A DNA stretch of 64,000 nt from Astrocystis sublimbata (lineage: Eukaryota; Ascomycota; Sordariomycetes; Xylariales; Xylariaceae). Positions 26,744 to 39,391 of the stretch are shown here, one piece after another. The translations under genes were made by a program, and so were the position numbers. The DNA is taken from the NCBI GenBank assembly GCA_022453515.1, contig JAJNNY010000024.1:372001-436000 (forward strand), read 5' to 3'. Position 1 is the first letter of the stretch, and every line of letters starts with the position of its first letter. The notes beneath the pieces are model-generated. The model did not search any database. It had not been told where the DNA came from and was given only the letters and a program-made list of their open reading frames with translations.

Positions 26744-27783
26744 CGTGAGGTGGCTTGGGCTTGGTCTGAGCGGGATCTTCTACAATTGTTGGAGCACTGC
26801 AAGCCTGATTTGATTTGATTGATGAAGAAGAACTGGTGCTCTAGAGATTATCACACACAGAGAGGTAATTATTGAATTTCTCGACGTAGAGAGCACCCAG
26901 TCCGAGGTTAAATAGCTACTCCAGAGCATCTGCTTGCTGTACACATGTCCAGCTCGTCAGCCAATCCCGGCAGATGGCTGCTGTGATTCGATAACGAGAT
27001 ATCCTATCCTCCCCGCAACCCCGTTGCAATTGTTTGGTGTTGCCTCGCCGAATGATCTTGGATCGCTTGCGGTCTTACTGCGTTCAACCCCGTTGATGCT
27101 GCAATGCAACACCCACCAGCAAATCCCGAGAAGAAAGGCTCGGCATTGTCCCATCGTACCATTCCGGGGGGCCCACAAGAGGCAATGCGGCCATGCCAGA
27201 TGCGCCCAACTTTGCAGGGTCCCGCTCCCGTTTTGTCCATCACACAGTCCGTTGTTAGATGTAAAGGGAAATGATGCGCCCGCATATCGACTGGTCAGTG
27301 GTCAGTGGTCAGTGGTCAGTGGCCAGTGGCCAGTGGTCAGGACGGGTTGCGGTGAACACCGACCGTACCCTGGGTTCTGGGTTCGTCGGGAAAGAATGGC
27401 ACGTACGGGTATCGCCATGGAAGAGGGGTGGGTGGCTTTGGGGGCGTTTGAGGAGGTGGTTGTCGCCCGTGTCGCGTGACAAGGAACACTCCCATTCGAT
27501 ATCGCCGAACTCTGACGTGTTTCACAACATTTCCTGGGACGGCAAACAATATCTAAGGGAACCAATTGGACACTGAGTTCAGTCCAGGTGCTTTTCCCAC
27601 TGGATTAGGCAATGGGGCAAGACGTTTTCTCGACGCTTCTACTTCTTTGGCGAAAATAACTACCTATATCATCTATGCTGTTTACGTATTCCAGATATGC
27701 TCACTTAAGAATGGAGGATTACATGTCCGCTGTTCTTGCCCGTGTTTGATCCTGTTATCATGACCAGAACGGTAGCCGAGTTC
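26744..27783. other. intergenic, 1.04 kb
   Basis: Between the PLP lyase start and the nitrilase stop, both on the minus strand. Contains a 7-bp minisatellite at 27294-27340. No coding signal recognised. Confidence 0.55.
27294..27340. repeat. 7-bp minisatellite GTCAGTG, 6.7 copies
   Basis: Four perfect GTCAGTG units, two GCCAGTG variants and a partial unit in direct tandem. Confidence 0.9.
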
Positions 27784-29481
27784 CTAGTTCGTGAAGTCCA
27801 CACTTGTACCCGGCTTCGTGTTCACCGTCAAGGTGCTGCGTTGGCAGATTCATTAGTAACTGTTGGTGAAGCGTTGCGCGTGGTGTCGATGCTCAACTTA
27901 CAAGATATCTGGTCTAGAGTAACTTCCCACGGCATCAAAATCCAGCTGCTCCAATTGGGTCAACAGTAGTCAGTGAGTCTGCACAACCTTTTCGGGCCCT
28001 TTCGGGCCTACTAGTCGCGGCGCACGATTGGTCATCATCAGATAGCTTTCACTCACCCGGGATTCCGTAATTTCGGACATGGGTAGATCAGCATACACGA
28101 TGCTTTCTTCGTCCCACAATGGCTCGGTGATCCTTTCACCCAAGGGTCCAGCAACAAAAGAGCCGCCGTGGTTGACGACGTCGTCGGCCGTCCACTGCTC
28201 ACCGTCGGGTCTGCGATCGTGATGCTCGGGCGTGAAGGGAGGGTAGTCAGCCGGAAAGTCTGAAACTCGAGTATACGAGTTGACTGTGACCACGAAGCAG
28301 CGCCCTTCTTTAGCGATGTGCTGCATCGACGCCGTCCACGTTGCCAAGTCATCAGCAGTAGGGGCTACATAGATTCTGTGTATAGGTAACCATTAGCCGA
28401 TTATGATTCGTCCCATGTAGAGAAGGAATAATAAGCGAGCGAGGGGCGCATGGAATACTGACTCTACTCCTTGTTGGTATAACGCCATGCGCGCCGCAGG
28501 CATGTAGTTCTCCCAGCTGTTGGAGTGACGGCATCGTCAGCAAGGAATCCGGTGTCTCTTGTCGATATTGATCTGATCGTCAAGCGCTGTGCGTTCTGTC
28601 CTACACGCTCATTTTAAGAGTGTTTGCCATTACTCACCAGATCAGAGTCCCAATCTTGCCGATATCCGTCTGCACAACCTCAAGCCCGTCGCCGGCTCCT
28701 CTGCCCCATACGAGTCGCTCAGCTGCCGTGGGGATCAACTGTTACTAGTGTGTGAGCTCCTTGCTTCTTAAGCTCACCATCAAATCTGTCCTCTATCCTA
28801 GCTGTTGTTGTTGTTGTTGTTGTTGCGAACGAAGAGAGCAATGCGTACCTTCCTATGCTTCAGCAGGATTGCGCCATCCCTGCCGAATAGCAACGCAGTG
28901 CAATACAGCGTGCCGCCCTCCTTTTCGATGATACCGACTTCAATGTATGCTTTGTGTGTACGCGCTGTTTCAGCGATGAGATCTATTTCAGGGGACGGTA
29001 TGGCTACGGATGAGTCGTAGTACTTGCGATACCACTCCCGGCCTGCTCGCCCATCCAAGCGCACCAATTGTCAGTCGTCTCTGGTGCCTCTCGTTGTTAT
29101 GCATGGACTGGGTATGAAGATGGAGGGGCCGCACCACGTGGTTCTCGTGCTCCTACGGTGGCATCGAAAGCATAGCGCCAGGGGTATGCCGATAGAAATG
29201 CTTCACTATGTGAGTGTAAGTTAGTTAGCCCTTCCGTGCATATCTTTTCCACTTATTCTTTCCCTCTGTATCTCTCTGTCCTCTCCGATGGTAATTCCAT
29301 ATTCTCACTCTATACGGGTCATGATCTTCGATATTACTGACGGGAAAACGATCAGCTCGGCGCCGTGTTTTGCTGCTTCTGCAGCCAGTCTGGTCAGTTT
29401 TGTCAAGCTCTTCTCAAGATCGAAAGACACAGGAGCGGCCTGCACCGCAGCGATTTTGACGGTTTTTCCCGAAGACGTCAT
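27784..29481 (-). CDS. nitrilase
   Basis: Carbon-nitrogen hydrolase that converts a nitrile to acid and ammonia (or to amide). 323 residues from eight exons: 29481-29342, 29205-29138, 29042-28849, 28738-28638, 28516-28463, 28375-28057, 27945-27902, 27835-27784. The Glu-Lys-Cys triad is complete: Glu48 in [11 protein letters not shown], Lys134 in HRKLIPT, Cys168 in [18 protein letters not shown]; the last is the true nitrilase signature. IYVAPTAD and [12 protein letters not shown] follow as in the family. The acceptor of exon 3 has two in-phase options three bases apart (29042 or 29045). Intron 3 holds a (GTT)7 microsatellite. The substrate is unknown; length is shorter than usual cyanide hydratases. 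It lies head to tail with the upstream-lying PLP lyase. Confidence 0.88.
28804..28824. repeat. (GTT)7 microsatellite in nitrilase intron
   Basis: Seven perfect GTT units (CAA in the transcript) inside intron 3 of the nitrilase gene, near its 5' end. Confidence 0.9.
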
Positions 29482-32400
29482 GACCGTATGAGATCAAGTA
29501 CGACACCTAGATTGCCATATGATGAGTGGACGAGGCGTTTGTGTTTTCCTTCGTCCTTGTCGACTACAGAAAGTTAAATACCAGCAGAGCTAGGGTCGCA
29601 ACTACGCACCTCTCCGTGTTGGGAATAAATCCTCTAGACTTCTGCATGTACACTGACCGAGCTCCAAGTTCCTGCATATTGGACATCGAGCGTGGTTGCC
29701 ACCTACCGCATTGTGTCTCATCAAGTGGAATCGTTGAAGTCAACGTCTGCATCGAGCGATGGCATAGCATCAAACGAAAGCTGCATGCCTGACGAAAGAG
29801 AAGCAGCATCCTGGGGAGGTTCCGGTTTCCTGGGGAGCCAAGACGGCCTCGACGCAGCAGCCATCTTTCTCATTCGTTCCTTGGTGATGCTAGCGCCCGG
29901 CATGGCATCGAATATGGGACACATCGTATGGTATGATAGCCTAGCATAGTACGACCCAGATCCCGAGCACAGCAAGGGTTCATCAACAACAAATCCCGGC
30001 CCCACGGTCACACGCAGCATTACACGGGAGGTATGCATGAAGACGAGGAATTCAGATAACGCAGCGGTGCGGAAAAGAGCCACCCGAAGGCATGTCATTG
30101 GGCCACTTCAATGACTTCTTCCTGTATACCACACGCGCACACACGCACACGCGCACACACGCACACACGCACACACACACATACACACAACCGTCCCTTG
30201 GGGTATGTGGTATGCGCCATGACAGGCAGCACAGCAGCAGTTCGTATGGAATGGACGTCTGGCATGTCAGCTTTCCCGCTGTATGGACGATCTTTGGGCT
30301 CTGACCTGCCTATCGGTAAGTCCCGGTTATCTTGCTTGCTGACGCTTGTTGCTGTAGTATGCTGCGTGTTTCTCTGCACCCCAGCCTACGTGTTGGAACA
30401 GCCTGCAGTGATCGAACGGCCGTGCATAGAGATGTGATCATGGGATATGTGGTCCGGGTCTTTTAGTACGGATCTGAAACAGACACTATTAGCATGACGT
30501 TGTATTTCTACAACGCGTATATTACTGGGGTTGGAGGAAAGAGCTATTAGACGCAACGGGAGCACCTCGAGGAGAACGCCGCTCTCTCTAGCTGTATGGT
30601 CCATACGAGTCGGTGATCGGATTGAGTGAGGACACCGTACACGGAACCCTCGTACGTTGCGAGTCTTCCGGAGAAATCCATAGTCACTGTGGTGGCAGGG
30701 GTTCCGGTGTTTGTGTGCTGGTGGCGGCGCCCACCGCGATGAGTCGGGATTGAGCCGCAAGGCAGGCGTTCGGTCGTACGAAATGTTGTGAAGGGCAGAA
30801 CATGCACGGACTTTTGAATTGGGAACAGCCTCATCTGAGTCCACACCCGTGCTACATGGTGGGATCTCGGCGTATCCACCCACCCGGGTTTGCCAATGGC
30901 CAAGTCGAAAAATTCGTCGTTTGCTTGCTATGAAGCTCGAAATAAAATACAACTGTCGTTGCCAGACCAAGCTACTCCTCCATGGCATATGCTCTGCTCA
31001 CACCCGAGACACGATCTTCCGGTCTGAACACAGGAGACTACGAATTGATGCGATTGAAGGCCGTATTATGCTTGAAGCTGCTAGTGGAACATGTTGAGCG
31101 AGGAACAGTTCGGCGATTCCACGGAACGACCCCTTTTCACTCTTCAACCCGTGTTGCCTATGACTTCAGGGAGGTGATGATCTGCCGGTGGTCTGACTGC
31201 AGCAGACATTCTACGGCCTTTTCGTACAATGGTCATAGTCATAACTAATGCTGGGTGAATGAGACACCGGAGTGTCGGCATACGTGTTAGGGATACAGCA
31301 GGAACGGGAGTCATTAGCCAAACAACTCGGTGTATGTATTACGGCCTAGGCCACAGCGTTCCACCAACCCTACATTGGTGCGAGTGCAGGGCAGATGCCC
31401 AGGACAAGCGAACCACGCCGCATCACATTGGCGAGTTGGGATATCAGAGTGTCAGAGTCTAGAGACGCTTCCTTGCACATGCTACATTCTATCATGGACG
31501 TGTCGACCGGCCGAAACCTTGTGAATCTTACGATGTTTCTACATCGCTTGCCCTTCTCAGCCATAGGTTCATCAGCTTTGACGTATGTGCTCCACATGAT
31601 TTACCTAGGTCCTAGGCGTGCGGCTTGCCCAAGCATGGGCCAAGACAGGGAACGCTGTTCCAGAAATTATATAATTCTGTCTGCAAAGGCCGACGCCAGC
31701 GCATCATTTGCCGGGCACTCAGGGTGTCAAGCCTCGACGGCGGCCTCGACGATATTGATCGTGTCTCGGGATGTTCTCGGTGACGATGTCGCGGCGTTAC
31801 TGATGTTAGGCCAGTTTCTGTCCCTGGTGCATCCATGATGTCTCTCTGGTGCGCCTGGCTCGAGCGTAGTGTGTCGGGTATAAATTAATGTATTTGAGCA
31901 TTGGGTATACAGCCTGGAGAGGACCTAGTGGCACGGGGAGCGAGCCGAGGGGGGAGGGCCATGCCGGCTGACTCAGTCAGCAGTAGCAACAAAGTGAAAT
32001 TGTGCCGTTCCGGAGGGACTCGGCCAGAAGGAGGAAGGTCGGTAGGAGGGGCTGTAAGTGATAGCAGTAGCATTGTACACGATAGTGGATTTGGATTTAG
32101 ACTTGGATTTGGATTTGAGCGATTAAGTTTTCAAAGGCCAGTTGCAGAAATGGGCGGCTGGTTTCATCGGGCTCCGTCGCATTGCAGACGCCGCCGCTGT
32201 GCTAGATTATTCCGAAATGCAATATATAGTAAATCTATCGTGAGCGAGAGCGAGAGCGGCTTGCGGCTTGCGGCTTGCGGACGCAGCGCAGACGGTAGGT
32301 GAGTAAGGCAAGTAAAAGAGCAGGGCCGAGGCTACCTAGTAGTTGCACAGCACAATCCCAAGTCCCAATCGAATCGGACTGCATGATGCTTCAAGTTTCA

Positions 32401-32990
32401 AGTTGCTGCATGTGGTTGGTTGGTGCACTGCGTGTACCTACAGTAGTAGGGGCCTAGGGGCCTATGGGGCCAACTAGGTACATATGTAGGCCGATGGGCG
32501 GGATCTGGTTTCTTGTACTCGTATCATGTAAGGTAGGTAGGTACATGTAGGAAGTAGGTAGCCTGGAGGTGGGCACCATTCAAGATAATTTCCAGGCTCG
32601 TGGATGTGGATTGGGAATTAAGTGCAGGTGCGCTTGAGGTTGCTTAGCATTGATCCGCAGGAGCGGCCCCAGATCCGACGCCAGACTCCAGCCTGCCATT
32701 GCGTAATGCTACCCTGCCGCGCCGTGCCTCCCCCCCTCCCCCCCCCTACGCCTGCTTGCGGGCCTTGCCGCGAGACATCCCGAGCTCCGGTCGTGAACAA
32801 GAGGGGTCTCGCTCTCGTTCACCGGCGACTCCTTTATTATACATACTGTACATCTGTAATACTTCTAGACCCTTTTTATTTTTTTATTTTTTTATCCTTT
32901 TTGTTGAGAATAAATAACTCTTATTTTATTTACTTTTCCACTGTACAGGCATTATCCGTTGCCTACCTTATTTTCGTCATCTCAAGCAAC
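29482..32990. other. intergenic, 3.5 kb, between divergent nitrilase and aspartate kinase
   Basis: No recognisable gene. It contains a CA/CG microsatellite (30130-30189), a TAGGTAC motif patch (32,435-32,560), and some orphan frames. One is minus-strand 29721-30098, which ends in an acidic stretch (FDAMPSLDADVDFNDST); its upstream part has no ATG or splice support that I trust. The last 300 bp are C- and T-rich, like a promoter or leader. Confidence 0.5.
30130..30189. repeat. (CA)n microsatellite with CG interruptions
   Basis: About 60 bp of alternating purine-pyrimidine sequence (CACACG units). It could adopt Z-DNA in vitro; no function inferred. Confidence 0.9.
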
Positions 32991-34993
32991 ATGGTCGCCG
33001 CCACTTACAAGCCCTGGCTCGTGCAGAAGTACGGGGGTACCAGCCTGGGCAAGTTGACAGACACCATCTGCAGCAGCATCATTCCGAGCTACGCTGTAGA
33101 TCACAGGCTTGTTATCGTCTGCTCCGCCTTGTCAGGCACCCTCAAAGCCAAGGGAACAACCAGCCTGCTGCTGGAATGTATTGCATTGTCCGAGCGCGGA
33201 GTCGACGCCCAAGAACAATTGGTCAATTTGGTCCATCTCATCCGGGACAACCACATGGCCGTGCTGGACTCCATCTTCACCACGCAAAAAGAGTCCACCT
33301 TCGAAGGTTACGATATACCGAAGAGGGAGATTGCGAGCGAGTGTGAAACTCTGAAGAAGTTTTTGATGGCAGCTCAGGTGAGAGCCCAGGGTCCCCTCAG
33401 GCATGGTGGTGATGGTGGCAGAAGCGCTAAACCTACGGCAGATAGTGGGCGAACTGTCTCCGCGTTCCAAAGACCGCGTCATCTCCGTCGGAGAGAAACT
33501 GGCTTGTATAATCATCGCAGCCTGTTTGACTAACAAGGTGGGCCCTTGCCGAACATCGTGACATGACTGGCCGCAATTCTAATAAACAAGAACGTAGGGC
33601 ACGCCAGCAAAACCCGTCATTCTTGACGATGTAGTGTCCACTGTCTTCGGTGCTTCGACCGAAGGCCAAGTCGCTGCCATGGACAGACTAGGTTCCAAGT
33701 TCTATCACTACATCGCCGAAGAGATAGCCACTCGGATTCAAGAATGCGAGCCAGCCATCCCTATTGTGACAGGCGAGTGCAGCCGCTTGAGTTTCCGACC
33801 CTGCAGTATGCTAACAACGAATAGGCTTCTTTGGCATAATGCCAAGGTCGCTCATTGACACCGTCGGTCGAGGCTACTCGGACCTCTGTGCCGCCATGAG
33901 TGCTGTGGCGGTTGGGGCCAAGGAACTGCAAATTTGGAAGGAGGTTGACGGTATCTTCACAGCTGATCCGAGAAAGATACCTTCGGCCCAGCTTCTGTCC
34001 TCCGTTACTGCCGACGAAGCCACAGAATTAACATACTATGGAAGTGAGGTACGTCGTCTAGTCTGGGGACCAGAGGCTTGCTGTCATATGTTTGCATTTT
34101 CTCACCAGAAAGCAGGTCATCCACCCATTGACCATGGATCAGATCCGTGAAGCCAACATATCTCTGCGTCTGAAAAATGTTTTCAAGCCGCACGCGCAAG
34201 GCACCTTGATCGACCCGAGATCTACCTCCTCTGATCTAGAGCTCGACCAAGCCACCAAGGTCAACTCGCCACCTGGTGTACTCCTCCAGGACGACTTCGC
34301 AGTTGGTCGGCATGAGCGCAGAAGGCCCACCGCTGTAACAGTCAAAGATGATATACTCGTGATCAATGTGATCTGCAATAGGAACACGAAATCCGGGGGC
34401 CTTTTAATTCAAGTTTTCGACCGGTTAGAAAGGAACAACATCCCCGTCGACTTGATAGCGACAAGTGAAAGAAACGTGAGCTTGGCTGTACATTCGCCCG
34501 GCAACTCGAGCGCGGTACTCCGTCTCCAGGAAGAGCTCGAGAGCTTCGGCCAAGTCACCATTGCGAGAAATATGTCGATTGTGACCATAGTCGGCCACAA
34601 GATGAGGAGTCAGATTGGCGTGGCTAGTACGGGTCCGTCTGCGCCCACCGAAGCGGCTTTCTTGCTAACACCCATGATTTGCAGACGAAACGCTTGCGGC
34701 ACTCGCGACTGCAAGCGTGAATATTCATCTCATCAGTCAAGGAGCAAGCGAAATCAGCATATCGTAAGTGGCCTAGGCGAGCAACTCAAAGATACCTCTG
34801 CTAACTTCGCGTGCGCCATAGACTTGTTGTAAACGCTCACGACGCGACAGCAGCACTAAACGCGATCCACCGAGATGTTCTCAAGATCCCCACAATCGAG
34901 GAGAGCCGATTAGGCCGACGTGAGTTACTCTATCTCTCGCCAACTTATAGAAACAAGACTGACAATGCATCTGCAGGCGCTTGGCTTTACTAG
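32991..34993 (+). CDS. HOM3: aspartate kinase
   Basis: Aspartokinase, first step from aspartate to homoserine, threonine and methionine. 528 residues, close to yeast Hom3 (527). Exons: 32991-33377, 33442-33537, 33598-33772, 33825-34048, 34116-34626, 34685-34763, 34822-34919, 34977-34993. The N-terminus has the nucleotide-binding motif QKYGGTSLGK; then ISVGEKLA, a GRGYSD substrate motif, DGIFTADPR, and two ACT-type regulatory segments (VINVICNRNTKSGG and IVTIVGHKMRSQIG). Intron 3 (33773-33824) starts GC, not GT, with consensus AG|GCGAGT, and is needed for phase. Whether this is the sole housekeeping enzyme or a second copy tied to the neighbouring PLP lyase cannot be told from one window. Confidence 0.93.
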
Positions 34994-35500
34994 GATTTGA
35001 AGTTGTTTTAATATCTTGACTACTTGAGTACCTTAAGTACCTAGGTACCTAGGTAGACATTTGCATTAGAAGCGCCACTAGAACGGAAGAGGGGCAGGGA
35101 AAGCGAAGTGATTATGATTATAGGCGTTAATTGTTCTTAAAGGAGCATCATATCCAGGTTTGTTTAAGTGCCTAGTACCTACCTACCTAGGCAAAGGGTA
35201 CCTATGGACTCATCAGAGATAGCGTGGAGCACGCGGTTTGAAATTCCACGACCCCTACATCTTCCTCTACTCCTCCAAATTAGTGTCTAAATATGCGCTT
35301 GAATGCCCCAATCAGATTATTGGACATCGAGCGTAGAGAGATACAGTAGATAGCAAGGTCACGCTCAGCAGTCGAGTAATTTACATTCCATCCACTATCT
35401 GACTACAAGTACTTTCAACCTCGGCGATGCACGTATTTTGCACCATAAACCTTTGAAACATAAATCTTCGGATACGGCCATCAATCCGAGTCATGCCAGG
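34994..35500. other. intergenic, 0.5 kb
   Basis: Between aspartate kinase and the co-directional dehydrogenase. Contains two TACCTAGG patches (about 35,030-35,060 and 35,170-35,205). Confidence 0.6.
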
Positions 35501-36764
35501 ATGAATACTGCAAAAGAAGTGGCTCTGGTTGTCGGCGCATCTAGGGGTATCGGCAGACAAATTGCCATCGATCTAGCACTGGCCAAGGGTAGCTATCGAG
35601 GTAGAGGCGCACCCTATTAGATTTCGTGCCTTAGCTGACCAAAAGTCTACATACGTAGTTATCGTTGCAGCTAAGTCGATTAGCGACGCGTACGGGTGTT
35701 CAACCTTCCCGCCAGATCCTAACTCTCCGCAATCAACGATCAGCACCGTCGAGCGTGAAATCCGAGAGGCTGGCGGTGAGGCAGCTGCAATAGCTGTCGA
35801 CGTGCGTGACTTCGATGCTGTACAGCGTTGCGTGCAAGAGACTGTAGAGGTATCTCGAGATGTCCTCCATGCACAATCGCCACTAGACTGACTGCAGTCC
35901 CGGATGGGTAATTAGCTATACGGCCGCCTCGATGTGTTGATATATAACTCGGGGGCCATTTGGTGGGCGTCTGTTGAGGACACGCCAAGTAAGCAATTAC
36001 TTAACTTATCTGTCTCTTGTGGCTACAATCGGCCGGTGATGTATTGCGGGTGCCCAGATCATTTGAAACAGGGCGTTAGCTACCCAGATGTTCTTCGCTG
36101 ACACCAAATATTACACTGCAGTGAAGCGTTTCCAGCTGATGCAAAGGGTTAACCCGGAAGGGCTGTACGGTTTCGTACAGGCGTCTTTGCCGCATCTCAA
36201 GAAGCGAGGCAGTGGCCGGATCATAGTCGTCAGTCCTCCGATTTATAGCCGCTTCTTTAGGGGTAAGGTCAGCTACGCCATGGGTAAAATAAGTATGAGC
36301 GTTTTAACAAAAGGTCTCGCGATGGACTTCCAAAGGCAAGGTCTCACCAACATGGCCATTACAAGTATTTGGCCAGCTGCTGTAAGTAGTCCCCCCTTGA
36401 AATGATATGAACACTCCAAGAATATCGTCCTTAGACAAGCTACTAGGCAATCGAGTCTGGTGCCACACAGAAGATGACGCAGGCAAACCCAAAAGAAGCA
36501 GAAGGCCTACGCAAAGCAACGATATTTTCGGACGCAGTACTTGCAATGTTAAAGGCCCCTGCTGATACAATCAATGGGCGGCTGGAGCTTGATGAGGACT
36601 ATCTTCGGAACGATGCGGGTGTTACTGACTTTTCTAAATACTCTCTCATTCCAGGGACGTCACCGCGAAGAATAATGCCAGCTCAGCTTCCGAATCTGGC
36701 TGTGAAGGAGCAAGACGACGAAGGTCAAATATTGAATAGTGCGGATAATAGAGCTAAACTATGA
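35501..36764 (+). CDS. short-chain dehydrogenase/reductase, HSDL2-like
   Basis: NAD(P)-dependent SDR of 313 residues. Exons: 35501-35600, 35659-35849, 35916-35988, 36122-36381, 36447-36764. The Rossmann glycine motif GASRGIG is at 12-18, the adenine-side motif DVRD follows EAAAIAV, the NNAG motif is changed to NSGA, and the catalytic residues are Ser159 and YAMGK (Tyr173, Lys177). The segments TPMKRFQLMQRVN and ASLPHLKK resemble hydroxysteroid dehydrogenase-like protein 2 and its fungal relatives. The exon 1 donor has two phase-equal options; the one used here keeps the canonical spacing before VIVAAKS. An in-frame ATG 63 bases upstream (35438) is also possible. The substrate is unknown. Confidence 0.87.
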
Positions 36765-37018
36765 GATCCAATATACTTGATTTAAAACAATACCTAATCC
36801 TGCCCCAGGACCGTTAACACCTATTACTAGACAAACCTACATAATGACCAGAAACCGCAGTTTTCGAAATACATTCGAAGGATTGCGGACTTTTGTACAG
36901 CTACACTCCTGCTTGCCCCTTCCATGTATCATTCCATTCGTTAAATCAAATCGTACCCTCGTATCGTAGCGCCTTGAACGAGAGCTGTTCTTATAGACAC
37001 AAAGAGCAAAATGCAGTT

Positions 37019-37576
37019 TCAAGCTTCTGTAGGGGTATCTGCCGCCACCGAGCCTCCACCAGCGGCATTCCCGTCGCCAGCAGGGTCGCCGTCGCTGCCG
37101 ACCTCCCCTCCTACGTCTGAGCCTTGTGAAATCTTCGAGGTGCCAGACGCTCGCCTTCGGCGGCGATGGCGGCGGCTTTTGTGCGCGTGTTTCCGGAAGC
37201 GGATCGATCTTCGGTAGGCGTAGAGGAAGCCACCGGCGCATATCACGAAGGCAGTGACCAAAACACCTACGAGAACGCTCGTCAAGGTGTCGGGGTTGGT
37301 GTCCGCCGATCGCTTAGTTAGTGCGCCGCAACTAAGTGACGAGAGGGACGTCGTGGGAGACGATGGGGAAGTATCGGCGGATTCAGCGATGCATGCTGCT
37401 CTCAGGACCCATGTGAAGGGGTTGTGGTGGTGAAGCTTTTGTGTTTGTACTGTTTTGTTTGATGTATAGGTTGTCATATGTGGGATTGGATCTACTCGGC
37501 GCTGCTGCTCAGGCACGGCGAGCTCGCCCCGAGTGTCTGGGAAGACACTCCGTCTCTCGATGGTGGGCAAATACAT
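37019..37576 (-). CDS. small single-TM protein with basic tail, unknown
   Basis: Uninterrupted frame of 185 residues, or 152 if the ATG at 37477 is used. One transmembrane helix (LTSVLVGVLVTAFVICAGGF) is followed by an Arg/His/Lys-rich block (KHAHKSRRHRRRRR) and a Gly/Asp/Ala-rich disordered tail. The basic block suggests the tail is cytosolic. Similar layouts occur in many small fungal membrane proteins of unknown role. The composition is partly low-complexity, so the coding call is moderate. Confidence 0.55.
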   Translation of the reverse strand: MYLPTIERRSVFPDTRGELAVPEQQRRVDPIPHMTTYTSNKTVQTQKLHHHNPFTWVLRAACIAESADTSPSSPTTSLSSLSCGALTKRSADTNPDTLTSVLVGVLVTAFVICAGGFLYAYRRSIRFRKHAHKSRRHRRRRRASGTSKISQGSDVGGEVGSDGDPAGDGNAAGGGSVAADTPTEA

Positions 37577-39391
37577 TCAGATTCAGGCCAGGTTCTTGCT
37601 ATAGCCTGTAGGTATCCGGGGTCGCAGGTGGTGATTGGTTGGCGAAGAGTGATTCGATATGCTCTGAATGTCATCTAGGTAGCATGAAAATGAGCGCACC
37701 GTAACTAAAGGCGGGGAATACATATTGGAAAAAGAAGACAGTCAAAACACACAGAACTCGTTTGGGTGCATCTGGGCTTAAGAATTGCCATATCTACGTT
37801 GCAAGAATGCGCTCGCTGATCTTCCATCATGTGCCCGTCGTCGCAAACGCATGTCTTGATCACAGCGAAGCGACTCGATTCGGGATGCCGGGGTTTTCAG
37901 TCCGGGTAGTACAACATTCTGGGTCTCAGAACGAAGCTGGCAAATCGGGGACACAAGCGCGGAGTGATTGATAATATCATTTGTCCCCGTTCGCACACTT
38001 TCCCATCTAACATGGCCAACGAGCACGCCGCCGAACTGCACTGCAGGTGGGGGGTGGCCTCTGAGATAAGGCGCATGCATATAGTGAGATCTCCCTATTC
38101 GTCTCCGAGCCGCGCAGACATGACAAGCTGCAAATCGTGCATCTTTCCGCCTCACTTATTGGCTTTGGCCTGAAATAGTGGTGTACAACGGCGAAGGTGT
38201 GGAGTACGTTTACAGGACGTTGTTCAGATGGATCCGTGCTCTTGGGTGTCAAACTTCATTCAAGTTTACGTCACAGATGGTCGCGATACCTAATGCTTCT
38301 AAGTTCTAGCCAATATCTAGAAACCCCTTGGATCTTCTCATCAAGTCTCTTGTGTTGGCATCGGGCACCTATCACTGCTGTCAGTGTCACGGCTGGCTGA
38401 GCGAGACTCTGCCGCGTCTGACCCCAATGAGTGAGGACAGGTATAGTTAGGTGACGCCCTACCTAACTTGCGTGCCACCTTGGTTTCGAGTGTTGGTGCT
38501 TTATATTCCTAACTTTACCATTCGGCCGAGATTGAGTGTCGTAATGAACATTGGCTATCACAGTATGACCCCCACCGTACCTGATGTTGCTATTAAAGGC
38601 AACGTAACCACCCGTCATCGTTGAGATCAGCAGCTGTTGGCAGACAACGCATCGTGAGAGGACGCGCAGACTCGTACCAAGTCTGGCATGTGCGTTGCTT
38701 GACGACTGCCTGGTGCGCATTCACGCCTTTCCCTCCCCTCTCTAACTTCCTTAAATCAAAATCAGGAACTAAGCAGTGTGATTCGGGCGGGCATCGACAT
38801 ATGTAGGCGAGATGAAGTCGCCCGAGTCTCTCGGTCTGGTCATGAGTTGCTACCTTCACAGTTGTCATAATACCAAGTCGGTTTGAAGAAGCGCGCGTCT
38901 ATCTGGTACTCCCAAGGTCGTCAACTATTCGACATACAATGGACCTGCTAAGAGGCCCCTTGTCATGCTGATGATTGCAGCGTAATCTGGCTTTCCTAGT
39001 TGACATCTATCTCCGTGTGATGTGAGCTGCTGGCGGTTGGTACTTCCAACTAGAGGATCGTTTGGTGACCACCAAAAGTCATCCGCCATGTCTGAACGTG
39101 GAGATCAGGTGGTATTTCAATTAAGCAGCACTACTTAGGTAGTAAACCATTCTAACAGCCAGTCAACGGCGGTGCTCACCTGTTGTTGAGATAAGGGGTA
39201 ACAAAGCATAAGACCGAAAAGAGCAGTAAGCCGGTCTCCCAGCCCGCCAACTCCGACTTTCTTTATGCCCGCGTCGTGACCGCATGTAACAAAGACACTA
39301 GCAACTGGTGACGATCTTACTCAATAAAGTCTTCCCAGGGACTTGCCAAACACCACAATTTTCCCTGGGACAAGAAACTTTTGTAGAGGTG
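37577..39391. other. intergenic, 1.8 kb
   Basis: Divergent region before the TAP-like hydrolase. Only short frames without recognisable protein; no clear repeats. Confidence 0.5.

Noticed and set aside
30130..30189. CA-rich repeat considered as CRISPR-like or telomeric
   Set aside because: Simple dinucleotide microsatellite without spacers; the organism is eukaryotic.
30386..30988. 200-codon minus-strand frame
   Set aside because: No ATG-supported conserved sequence, composition of random non-coding DNA, overlapping frames on both strands.
31395..31838. 147-codon plus-strand frame
   Set aside because: No recognisable motif and no splice-supported neighbours; likely chance.
32622..32990. 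Upstream in-frame extension of aspartate kinase
   Set aside because: Not resembling any aspartate kinase; the known N-terminus starts just after 32991. Reading through intron 1 at 33378 also destroys the ISVGEKLA frame.
35989..36121. 133-nt SDR intron considered as a fifth introner-like copy
   Set aside because: Size fits, but it lacks the shared blocks (ccttctggca, ttcatgag, gactccagc) and the inverted repeat.
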